Of a stretch of 64,000 nt of DNA, positions 40,946-50,706 are shown piece by piece (the stretch's first letter is position 1; each line of letters begins with the position of its first letter). Below the pieces are notes generated by a model. That model was given only the letters and a program-made list of their open reading frames with translations, was not told the DNA's origin and did not search any database. The DNA is from Malurus cyaneus samueli (lineage: Eukaryota > Chordata > Aves > Passeriformes > Maluridae). The DNA lies in the NCBI GenBank assembly GCA_009741485.1, contig CM019217.1, positions 39,709,330-39,773,329 on the forward strand, written 5' to 3'. Position numbers and translations under genes: made by a program.

Positions 40946-41081
40946 AACTTTGTTGATTCTTTGTTTTATATTAATGCGTTCAGAAATCTTGATAATTAAA
41001 ACTCTCTACTTATACAAAAATAATACGACTGAAGAGACAATAGACTTCAATCCATCATGTTAACTGAGTTTATCTCATAGT

Positions 41082-41130
41082 TAGTTTATCTCATCATAGT
41101 TTAACATAGTTTATCTCATCATAGTTTAAC
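41082..41130. repeat. Tandem duplication, 25-base unit
   Basis: The unit beginning 'tagtttatctcatcatagtt' at 41082 recurs from 41107. A third, decayed partial copy lies just upstream (about 41067-41081). This is a small local duplication. Confidence 0.85.
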
Positions 41131-44100
41131 TCTTCCACTTAAGCTGCTAAATATGATGTAGAGGACAAACACATCTATGGGCAAAAATCAGTACAGTGTA
41201 CTTAATATCTGCCTGACCAAGAAACCAAGAAGGAAAAAAATTACTAGTAGCTTTGGTAATACCTAACTTACCCTTTCTATTAGATCATTAAGTGTTGCTC
41301 AGGAGCAGAAACCCTGGATTGTGATAATTAAGTTTTTTTTTTCATTTCTGTAAAACCTATTCATTTTTATTCACTATTTGAATTAGGATTTCTTTGTGAA
41401 GAAAATACACATTAGCAACTGTATCGTGTTGTTCACAAGATGGACAATAGTACAAGTACCAAAGCATACTTACCTTACAGCATTGTTTTGCTCAGTCTAT
41501 TTTTTTAAAAATTATTTTATTACTTATTTTTGGTGGTAGGCAGCTTTTTTATTCCTTTTTGTCAAAATGTTTGGTGTTTTCATAGAATTGGTCATCTTGA
41601 GTGAGCTACCAAAACACCATCATATTTGCAATCCAGTTGCAAAAGCTCAGAGAAGAAAACACTTGGTGTAATATTTGTAATGTGAATTCTTGTATGAGAG
41701 CAGAGAACAAACTGGCAGCAGGAGCATCCTGAGGGATAAGAAGGCATCCTGCATTCTTAAATGTGAGCAACAGCTATTCAACACACTTTTTAATGGGGAA
41801 CCAGTGCAACATCTAGACATCATGCATAGAACATGAATATATGTAGGTCTGAATTAAAATCGTATGAGAGGCAACTTGAAGTACAGCACTTGTAGGCATG
41901 GTATTACAAGGATAAAAGAGCAGGGCAGCTAGCAGGAGACGTGATATTTCACACTCATGATTCTAAATTACCAAGACAGTTTTTCTGTTAGAAAATCCTT
42001 ACATATGTGGATTTATGTCTGCTGTGTTTCAGCAGTATATTAATATTCATACTGTATCCTTTTATTGAAATGCTTTTCAAACTGCTAATAAGGACACTTC
42101 AGCAGGTAACACTTTCACCTATAGAACTAAATAAGGTACAGATCTTATATTAGCACAACAAAGATGATTCAGTCCTCTTCAGAGCAGAACTTGCATTGTA
42201 AGACACAGCAAATATTTCCTTACAGCCAGACATCCTCTAGTCCTCAGCTTCAAGTGATTTATTTTACAACAAACCAATGTTTTTTGCATTTTGGCCTTAG
42301 GCTTTTAGCAGACACTTGTAGAATGAGGAAAAATAAGTGTCTGGGTTACACAAAGTTAATAAAACCAGATGCTATTAAGAGTTCATTGTATCAGTATTCC
42401 ATGCACCAATGTAAGCACTGGTTTATGTTGTTTCAAGAAGAAACAAAAGGAAGGAGCTGGTGTTAGGGTGAAATGGAAAAAAAATGCATAGGGGATAAAA
42501 TTTCAAAGGTTTATTTATGAAAAAATTATACATTAATTCTTTGTATTATTATCATCCAGTTAATTGGACATTCCCTGTTAACATGGTTAATTTGGGCAAT
42601 GGGCAGTATTCTTTTCTGTTGTTGAATATACAGCAGGAAACAGGACATGAATTGGGTAGAGTTTTCAGTTTGGTAGAGATTTAACTCAGAGGTGGGAAAA
42701 GAACAAGGAAAACAGCCTCTGTCTTTCTCCTGCTGTACCTCTTATGTAATTCTTTATGCTGTGCAATAGCTCTAAATTTCTGCCTTCTCTCTTGCCTCCT
42801 TCTTCTTCTGAATACTGATAAATTCATGCTTTAAAGACCTAGCAGCACGGCAAACAGCAGGCTAGGGGAGCAATCTGGTAAAGCCAGAGTAAGTGGCTGC
42901 TTCTAGGTTGAGAGTTTTTGGTAATACCTAACTTCTATCTAGGTAGTACCTAACACCTGGTCTTGGGGATATGTATTTCTAGCATTGTTTCACCATGCTT
43001 ACCTTTCATCCAAAGTCCAGTGGGGACTTCAACGAGAACAAATGAAGCATTTTTTATTTCATCTTGAAGAATATCCTCAATGCAAAAGTAATTACAATGG
43101 AAACGAGACTTTATTCTTCTAAAAGCACAAATGGAAAAGTAATGGAAGTGATGATGTTGCAAAGTTGTTGTAGATTGTAAATATCAGATTGTAAATATCT
43201 CTCTTTTTAGCTGTGATCTCTGTGAATAATATGCTTGTCCAGTCTAAATGTTAGACTTCAAGTCCTCTTTTTGCCTGAAGGGATTAAAAGCTGTAATTCT
43301 CATTTTAGCCTAGCTACCAGGGGGTGGTCAGCTCTGGGAAAGCACTAGCTTAGCCCTTCCCATTTTGAGATGTTCTGCATCTGCTTCTGGAAAGTATACT
43401 TTTCAACCTACTGAAACAAGAAAACACAGAAATCGGGAGTACTGTAAATCTTTGCCTGTGGAGAAACTGCTTCACTCTCACGTGTTTTGTAACTGGCTTG
43501 TGTTGTTGTTACCATATTTCTACTGCAGGGTTTCCCCTTCATTTCCTCTCCTCCAGACTGAGCTGAGCTCCTGCTTGTGAGTGCACCAGCAATTAGTGAC
43601 AGCTGAAGAAGGGCATATACATATAATTTTATAAAACATCCAGATTTGTTGTCAGTCAAATAAGAAAACTGATCTTGCTCACCATATCAGTTATATATTT
43701 ATTAATGCTATAAGCATTGGGAGACTTGGAATTATCTGGAAGGAAGGAAGAGTCAGACAATTTTGGTCAGCAGATCTTACTGAGGTGTGAACTGGCAGTA
43801 TACCATATACTGTGAGTGTGGTAACAGCTCGCACCATGTTTGTTATTTTCGCATGATGAAGTTTGTTATTTTTTAACAGAAGAATGGTTTTGTTGCTGTC
43901 TTTCATTCCATGAATCAAACCTGTAAAATCTGACTCTAATTTATTACTGTCTTTGGGAAAGCTAATGTGATATTGTTATGTAACTTTGATTTTTATTGCA
44001 AAAATTATAATGAAGTACTCATTGTAACTTTTCCTACCTTAATTACCTTTCTAATTGTATATTTTGCCTTGACTAATGTGCATACCATGATTCATTCTTT

Positions 44101-45823
44101 CTTCCCTTTTGCTTGCCATGTACTCCATGTTAAATATGGTTTTATGTATTTGTTTTTAAACCAAAAATTTGACAGAGAATTTTTGTGATGCGTAGCTGTA
44201 GATATTTGTTGCTCACTGACATCTACATGCTCACATAGAAAAGGTTTGTAAATACAATAATTTTCGACATCTGAAAGGATTAAACTGGAAAAGGTTACTC
44301 CTGTATTTAAATTCTATGCTTCTGAACTCATAAGGCTGCTTCTTCAGCAGAAATTCTTCCTCAACTTTAATAGCTCATAAAAAATCTAAATATACTGGCA
44401 GTAAATAGACTGAATATTTATGTCCAAAGAAAAAAAAATCCAGGTATGGTAAGAAAAGAACTCAGACATGTTTGGTCACAATAAACTACTCCGATATGTG
44501 GTTCTTGGTTGTGTTAGTCATATGGAATCACAGCAGCTGTAGTTACAGTGTTGTTAATGTGCTTACAGTGTGAAAGAATCTAAAAGTTTTGCTAGAGAAA
44601 GCTGCAGCTCCCTGTAAACCAGTATTTCTGCTGGTGGTAACTGATAAAGTGGCAGCAATTGTAACTCCCCTTTCCCACTAGCAGACTGATGCTTTGCTCT
44701 TCTGAGGCATTCACTGTGAAGAAATTGCTCTGCAATGGCAAACTGAACTCCTCTTTTTGTATTAAATTCTCTGAATTAATTGTCTATTATGCATCTTTAA
44801 TGCACTTTTTTTTTACCAGTTAGATATTACTGTTCAAATATCAGCCTGCCCCTTGTTGATAGCAGCCTCATTATTCACTCAGTACCAATCATCCATGTAA
44901 GTTTGAGGTGTTTTTTTTTGTCTTTTAAATGTTTTCTTCCATAGCACTGGACTCGTGAGATCAGTAGCCTTTACTGGACCCTTGTTATTAGTCCACTTAG
45001 GCAGAGCAATGAGCAAAAGTTTCAGAATACTGCCCCTGCCTGGGACTTCAGGATCCCAGGTGGGTGGACGATTTTTGTGGAAGGAGAATCTTCATTTCTG
45101 CATGTGTGTTTTTACCGATTCAGTTTTACAAAAATTCATTCTGCCAATGAACAACACCCAAATGCTTTCTTTTGAAAGGAGTAAGGGATGTATTTTGATG
45201 TAGTAAGCAGTCATGAAAGTGTCTTAAAATGGTAAGGCAAAACAGCAATAACTGAGGTTGATGTAGCTCCATTTTCAATTTTATTTTCAAGGTATAGGAA
45301 TTGCTGTTAGAAGCCTGAATAGGTGAAGTCTCAATAAGAAAAAAAAAAGATGAATAAGGCGAGATAAAAATTGCAACAATGAGCGAATGTACCTGTGTAT
45401 GGCTGAGAATTAAGAGAATTTTTAAACTAGTGCCAGAAGGTGAGAGAATTTTGAGCAGCCTTATTTCCTTTTAATTATTTATCAGAAAAAGAAAAGAAAT
45501 ACGTAACAAGCAGATATAACTTTAGAAAATCTCTCACGTTGTGATCTTCAGGTTATACACCATGACCCAGAAAAACATGAGAAAAAAATAGTTTAATCTG
45601 CTTGAGTGAGCTCTATAATACAAAGGTATCTGTTTAATGTTTTGATCATGATGAAGATGATGCTTGTTTAGACCCTTGCCCTTATGGAAAGACTTGATGG
45701 TCTTCAGTTTTTACAGTGGACCTGTTTGGAGGAGCCTAAGGCTTGAACTACTGCTCCTTCCATACTGCAGCTTGCAATGATGTTTCCTTCAATTTGAAGA
45801 TATGTCAGTTGAGCACAACTAGC

Positions 45824-45852
45824 AAAAAAAAAAAAACCAAAAAAAAAAAAAA
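45824..45852. repeat. Poly-A tract
   Basis: Two long A runs split by 'cc' give about 29 bases of nearly pure A. No retroposed sequence is recognisable immediately upstream. Confidence 0.85.
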
Positions 45853-46501
45853 CAAACACCAAAGTATGTATGTCCTCTTTCTGCTTTCTGCCTTTTAGGA
45901 CATAGAGGCATTATTTAAATCAACCCGGAATTATTTATTCTGATGAAACCTGTATCAAGATAGGAGAATAGCAGAGGTATTGAGTGATGTTTCACTTTGC
46001 TTTATTATGACAATCCCACTCTTAACACTGCCTCAGGACGTTAGTTTGTTAAGCCAAGCCGTTCCAACTTAGACTTATTTCCAAACGTGAAATGAGAATC
46101 ACGGCACAACGCGGATTCTAAGCAATAGAGATACACGTTGTCCTGTGCCCCCTCCCGTCCCCCGCCCCATTCTCCGTGCTGAACTAGAGGCTGAGAGATG
46201 TCATTTCTGCACAGCTCTCCGAAGGGCAGAACCCGGGAGACCACTCCTGTTTTTAACGCAGAAATAAACGCGCAAACAAGCCCCGTGCCGCTCCTCGCCC
46301 GGGGATTCCGCGCACCATTTCCACACTCGCAACAAGCTGCAGTTGGAGGCTGTTTCACGGCAAAGCAGAGAGCAGGGCAGTAGCGGAGGGGACGGGAGGG
46401 GGCATTCCCTGCGGCGGCCGGTGTCCGGCACGGCAGCCCCGCACGGCGCGGTGTCCATGGGCGGCGCGGCCGGAGCGGCCGGGGCGCCCCCGCGCGGCCG
46501 G

Positions 46502-46509
46502 TGACGTCA
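46502..46509. promoter_or_regulatory. CRE (CREB/ATF binding site)
   Basis: The full 8-base palindrome TGACGTCA lies in the core of the CpG island and is followed immediately by GC-box sequence. Full CREs with an intact central CpG are mostly functional when inside unmethylated islands close to the start site. Here it would place transcription initiation roughly at 46540-46620 on the plus strand. Confidence 0.75.
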
Positions 46510-46510
46510 T

Positions 46511-46571
46511 GGGGCGTGGCGGGGGCGTGGCGGCGGCGGGCGCGCCGGGCGGGCGCGGGATGGGGCGGGGG
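46511..46571. promoter_or_regulatory. GC-box cluster (Sp/KLF type)
   Basis: Two GGGGCGTGGC-type boxes lie at 46511-46531 and a classical GGGGCGGGG lies at 46562-46571, all within 65 bases of the CRE. They match the Sp1/KLF consensus and support a TATA-less core promoter. Confidence 0.65.
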
Positions 46572-46648
46572 GCGCGGCCGGACCCGCCGCCCCGGCACCC
46601 GAGGCTCCCTGAGGCTCCCTCCGTGAGGCACCCGGCCCGACCGCCGCG
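46560..46648 (+). other. Candidate untranslated first exon
   Basis: A donor-like site, CGC|GTGAGT, is at 46648/46649, about 140 bases right of the CRE. If the start site is near 46560, this would be a first exon of roughly 90 bases. It has no ATG with a useful open frame across the donor, so it would be 5' untranslated. The start is arbitrary. An alternative donor, CTGA|GTAAGT at 47036/47037, is stronger by consensus and would give a longer first exon that includes the poly-T and hexanucleotide tracts. Confidence 0.3.
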
Positions 46649-46725
46649 TGAGTGCGCGGGGGCGCCGGCGCGGGGCGGTCGGCACCTGCGGGGTCCCGGC
46701 GGCTACGAGGCTGCCTTCTTAACAA

Positions 46726-46751
46726 TTTTTTTTTTTTAATTTTTTTTTTTT
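46726..46751. repeat. Poly-T tract inside the CpG island
   Basis: Two long T runs (46726-46737 and 46741-46751) separated by AA interrupt the GC-rich island immediately before the G/T-skewed tract. This is unusual for an island core and may be a retroposon remnant, slippage product or nucleosome-excluding element. Confidence 0.8.
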
Positions 46752-46830
46752 GGATGGGAGGAGTGCGGGTTGGGTTCGGTGGGTTGGTTTGTTGGTGGTT
46801 TTTTTGTGGTGTTGCTTCGGGGGTTTTGGC
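46752..46830 (+). other. G/T-skewed tract with G-quadruplex potential
   Basis: Among 79 bases I count only five C and three A; nearly all the rest are G or T. Several G runs are clustered at 46767-46787 (GGG TT GGG TTC GG T GGG TT GG), which could form a G-quadruplex. A G-rich non-template strand just after a CpG-island start site is the usual setting for R-loop formation. Confidence 0.6.
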
Positions 46831-46862
46831 GGGGAGAGGCGCGTCACGCACGCGCGGCGGCT

Positions 46863-46910
46863 GGTGCCGGTGCCGGTGGCGGTGGCGGTGGCGGTGGCGG
46901 TGCGGGCACG
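46863..46910. repeat. GC-rich hexanucleotide repeat (GGTGSC)n
   Basis: About seven copies of a six-base unit: two GGTGCC, four GGTGGC, then a decayed GGTGCG. It lies in the right half of the CpG island. If untranslated it is a plain promoter-proximal GC repeat. Chance frames through it give poly-Gly/Ala, Val/Ala or Arg/His-rich peptides. Confidence 0.85.
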
Positions 46911-47039
46911 GGCGAAGGTTCCCGTCAGCTCCGGCGCTTGGACAGCACACCGGCTACCCCGCTCCCTCCGGGACCATTTCACACCTCCCCGCTTAACACC
47001 ACCTTAAATGCTGCTTGAATGAACAGGGCTTTCTGAGTA

Positions 47040-49415
47040 AGTGTGGCATGTCGCGACAAGAGGGACTTCAGGTTAGAAGACCCTGGCGTGGGAACTCTGC
47101 CTTTGTTTGTGATCGTGTTTTAAGTAATTTCTTTTTTAGCTGATGCTCTGTGTGTGAGAAGGTGAATAGGAATACCAACTCTTACAAAACGAGACACTAA
47201 AACCTATGGAAATGTGAACGAAGTTGTTCAGGTTCCCGCTACTGTCAGCATATCTCGCTGAGACAATCTGGACGAGGTTCCTCTTAATCTGGCAGTTATC
47301 CATTTTCCTCTATCCCATACATTTTGCCCAGACTTCTTGGGAGCACAAGCATCAGATGCCTTCTCTCACTTCTTTCCCATCATCTTGTATTTGCAAGTTG
47401 TAGCCAGGAGCGAATTGAAAAGAAGGAAACAAAACCTAATACTTTAAAGTGATTTAAATTGTCTTCATTGTGTAGCAGAAAGGTAATGAACTGCCTTGTA
47501 TTTCTCCTCTCAGTTCGAAATGCTGTGAAAGTAATTTATCTTAGTGTGTATGGAGATGTGTTAGTCTGATAGTTACTGTTGTGCGTTTTCTTAAATCCCT
47601 CAGACAGTGCATGGATTGAAGTAAATAGACGAACTGATGTACTACCTGAGAGAATGAGCTTATCTTGCAGAGCGTTTCCTTTTTAATACTGAACAGCTAA
47701 TACGAGCTCCACCACAGCACTTCATTAAAAAGTTGGAGCTAATTAGCTGTTTCTTGCAGCTAGAGTTCCCGATTTTAATTAGAGTTCCTGTCTCCAAGTT
47801 TAAACTGATTAAAGCAGTGACAAAGCCACTCTAGTTATTTTCAATGTTTGTTTAAAAAAAAAACAAAGTAAAAACTGAGTAATTTTAAGCTCTTTGTGTT
47901 TCATGTTTAAAAACAAACACTTCTGTTTGGGGTTCTGTCCCTTATTCTGTTGGGTGTGGGGGGTGAGAAGATGCATGCTATGTTTACCTTGCATTAGAAG
48001 GAGGAAGGAAACTAATGGTACTGAAACTCACATGTTTGTTGTTCAAGGGTTGTTGGTTTCAACGGGGAAACCACAATTCGAGAGGAAAAATGAGAATGTG
48101 TTAATTTACAAAGACGTGGATGAAGTGGATGACCTGTGAGCATCCTAGTGAATTTCGCAATGTTCAAACCACAAAGGGGGGTATGTTTGGAGATGCAATG
48201 ATGGTGATTCCTAGTAATGGTGAAAACTCTGCTACTGTCTAATATTATTGACCAAAAGTCTCATCCAAACTTACATAAAGCTGTCATGATGGTTAAATAT
48301 TGCCCTCCATTATGTCCTCTATTAATCTCATGTGTATACTTCAGGCTTCATTCTGCTGAAGAACAGTTGCTTGCATTAGACTTAAAAAAAAAATAAGACA
48401 ATATACCGTTCATTCATGGGTACCCTGCTATATTTTAACAACATTTTAAACCCTATAAGGGGTTTGAGAGATTTGCAAATGGGTAATTCCCGAGGGAGTT
48501 GTTATGCTGATAAGACTTACAGTGTCTTTATTCTGAATATTTCACAGCGCTCTTGACACTCTTCATGGGAAGAGTTTAATGTTTGTTGCACACTGCCAAG
48601 CACGTGTGACAAGATTTAGCAATGGATGCTTTAAACTACAAAAATTGAAGATCTGGAAAATGCAAGCTAAATGAATGACATGCTTTTAAGGTGCACAGAT
48701 GGGACAAACTAGCAGTGCTTGAAACTCTCCTGTAGATTGACAGCTGACCTTGACCTCGACTCTGTGAACCTGTTTGTTTTCAATGTTTGACCCAGACAGC
48801 ACTGTGATAATACTCATGTTACAGCAGAAAGTTTGCTTGTCTTTTCTGACATTTAAAGGATATTACTGTTATAACTATTTCATAGGGACTGAATTCAGTG
48901 AAAAAAAAACCCAAAAACAAACAAACAAAAAAAACCCAAAAACAAACCAACTTCTTTGCAAAACCTTTGGTGTGAATTGGACATCACTAGATATTTGCGT
49001 TCCAGGTGCTTGAATTCCCAGGTGTCAGGAATGCTGCCAGTGAAACCCATATAGCCACCTCAAAGTAATTCTGACTAATTTTTCCACACTCTGATTTTCC
49101 ATATGTTTGTTAACTACAGTGCACATCAACTAATGTGATGTCAGCATGGATAATGAGAGAAACCATTATCTGTGTTTTTATGTTTGATGTGGGATGCTGC
49201 AATTTTTAATATTCTCGGAATGACTGTCTGACTTAGACCACTGGCTTTTCTCTTTTCAGGGAAGCAAGTTCCTGTACTAGGAATACCTCTTTGCAAGAAT
49301 TAAAGCATTCAGTAGATATTTAGAGGACTTCATTGGCTAGACAGTCCTAGGAAACCTCACATATGATTGCTATGAAGCCTCAAATAAGTATTGCTATACT
49401 TGCAATGTAAAGAAC
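47040..49415 (+). other. Probable first intron
   Basis: Placed in an intron because of the promoter to the left and the candidate exons to the right. It contains a strong acceptor at 49258/49259 (CTTTTCTCTTTTCAG with a good upstream branch site) followed by about 60 open bases but no good donor. It also contains a possible 22-base mini-exon at 47140-47161. Neither is convincing. An A/C-rich low-complexity tract lies at 48899-48950. Confidence 0.4.
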
Positions 49416-49492
49416 ATGGAATCATAGAATAGTTTAGGTTAGAAAGGATCTTATGGATCATCTAGTTTCAAACCCCCGGCAATGGTCTGGGA
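49416..49492 (-). repeat. CR1 LINE extreme 3' fragment, reverse orientation
   Basis: 'atggaatcatagaatagttt' followed by 'aggttagaaaggatctta', 'ggatcatctagtttcaaac' and 'ggcaatggtctgggaca' is the antisense end of CR1. About 77 bases remain. Confidence 0.85.
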
Positions 49493-49805
49493 CATTATGG
49501 GAATTGGGAGTTTCTGTTTAGTCTGCGGAATCTTACTGGAATGGTCCAGCTCTGAGTTGATACGTGTGCTGGTAGTCTTTTCCCAAGCTATATACATTTT
49601 CCTTGTAATTTTGGTCCTTTTCTCCTTTTTCAGTTCTCTCTGGTTTCTGCTACCACAGCCGTGTTGCTGCTAGGTGTCCATTTACTATTTTTGCTGCTTG
49701 TTTGCATTGCTGCCTTACCCCTTCTAGTTCTTCAGTTTTGATTTTGTTTGGGTTTTTTTGTCTGTGTGTAATACATTTCTTAATCCAGCAGATGTGCTAA
49801 TTGTG

Positions 49806-49880
49806 TCCTTGCCCATGGCACGGGATTGGAACTAGATGATGCATGTCCCTTCCATCCTAATTCATTCTATGATTCTGTGT
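49806..49880 (+). repeat. CR1 LINE extreme 3' fragment, forward
   Basis: 'gcccatggcacgggattgga', 'actagatgatgcatgtccct' and the terminal 'attctatgattctgtgt' give the forward CR1 tail. It faces the antisense fragment 310 bases to its left, so the two form a tail-outward/tail-inward pair of separate insertions. Confidence 0.88.
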
Positions 49881-50589
49881 AGCATATAAGACAATGAAAT
49901 TATATGGCTTGACTTCAAAAAAAAGTAGGATCTTTAAAGAGAAACATCTTGTTATGTGAAATTAAATCCAGAATAGTCTCATCATCTTAATAGCACAGCA
50001 AATTCAAATAATGACTTAATAGAGGAACTTAAACCTTTAATGTGATGAGAATAACCTTGTTAATTATCAGGGTTAATGAGGTGCATTCCTTTAAAGTGAT
50101 CAGAGTGATCACAGGCCAGAAAAAAGGGTCTCTCTTCTGCTGGCTAGTATTTTTCCAATTGATTGGTAATTGAAAAGGAGATTTTGTTCCAGGCAGCTCT
50201 GTGATATTACAGCAATTTATATCAGATTCTTCAGGAAAGTGGAATAAACACCTATTTAAAAGGTAGACTTAATGATATAGTTAAAGCAATAAGGAACAGC
50301 AAGCCAACTTTGTTTTCTGGTGCCATTTTGATGGTTCAATGCCTTTTTTTTTTCCAACTCATTGGCAACCAGGCACATGCTGAAACTTAAATCTCATTAA
50401 TCAGAGTGTCATGACTTCAAAGTAGTAGGGGGTTTGATAATATTGCATTATTCAGTGTAATTTCACTGCTCCTTTGGGTACTTCTATACTGCTTATAACT
50501 TTTCTTCTTTGGAATGAGTTTTGGGATGCAGAGATGTTAAAGGTGCTTTGGGTGATTGTACTGTCACAATGCTGACCTGTTGGTTTTAG
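49881..50589 (+). other. Probable intron sequence
   Basis: AT-rich DNA without recognisable features. It ends at a possible splice acceptor with the branch-site-like 'tgctgac' about 20 bases before the AG at 50588-50589. Confidence 0.35.
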
Positions 50590-50657
50590 GACAATTGTAC
50601 AAGATAGGTCTTGTATTGGATTTGTAGGAGGCTTTGGCAGTGCTGAGCTGTGGATGG
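50590..50657 (+). CDS. Weak candidate coding exon (unrecognised gene)
   Basis: The acceptor is GGTTTTAG|G at 50589/50590 with a good branch site (TGCTGAC). The frame that uses the first base to finish a codon reads TIVQDRSCIGFVGGF and onward, and stays open well past the proposed end. The donor ATGG|GTGTAA at 50657/50658 is mediocre. It leaves one base over, which fits the next candidate exon at 55736 (two bases to complete). The frame actually stays open to about 50706, so the donor is chosen mainly for phase. Chance is a serious alternative. No family is recognised. Confidence 0.15.
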
Positions 50658-50706
50658 GTGTAAAGTTAATTGAAGGCTACATGACTGTTGAAAAACAGAA
50701 TTTCTA

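Larger units (their letters stand above)
40946..46130. other. Gene-free stretch upstream of the CpG island
   Basis: No exon or RNA gene is recognisable. It holds a short tandem duplication (41082-41130) and an A-rich tract (45824-45852). The end of this stretch is presumably the distal upstream region of the promoter described next. Confidence 0.45.
46130..47010 (+). promoter_or_regulatory. CpG-island promoter, probably firing to the right
   Basis: This is the only block in the window that is both very GC-rich and dense in CpG. CpG is depleted in the rest, so this region is probably kept unmethylated. It contains a perfect CRE (TGACGTCA, 46502-46509), GC boxes at about 46511-46520, 46521-46531 and 46562-46571, and no TATA box, which is typical of broadly expressed vertebrate promoters. 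Direction is inferred: the CRE and GC boxes lie left of a good donor site (46649) and of a G/T-skewed tract (46752-46830), as expected downstream of a start site on the plus strand. A divergent minus-strand transcript cannot be excluded. The gene is not identified. Confidence 0.82.

Noticed and set aside
46041..46685. 214-codon minus-strand open frame, the longest in the window
   Set aside because: It lies in the CpG island, where stop codons are rare by composition. The peptide is mostly Arg, Pro and Ala, with no domain, and the frame runs across the CRE and GC boxes.
46507..47018. Several other open frames on both strands in the CpG island (up to 147 codons)
   Set aside because: They overlap each other in many frames and run through poly-T and hexanucleotide tracts, which is composition and not coding.
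47140..47161. 22-base mini-exon between a good acceptor and AAG|GTGAAT
   Set aside because: Too short to support by eye without transcript evidence.
49260..49321. Open block behind a strong acceptor (reads EASSCTRNTSLQELKHSVDI in one frame)
   Set aside because: No acceptable donor; the nearest GT sites (for example GTAGAT) do not fit the phase chain.
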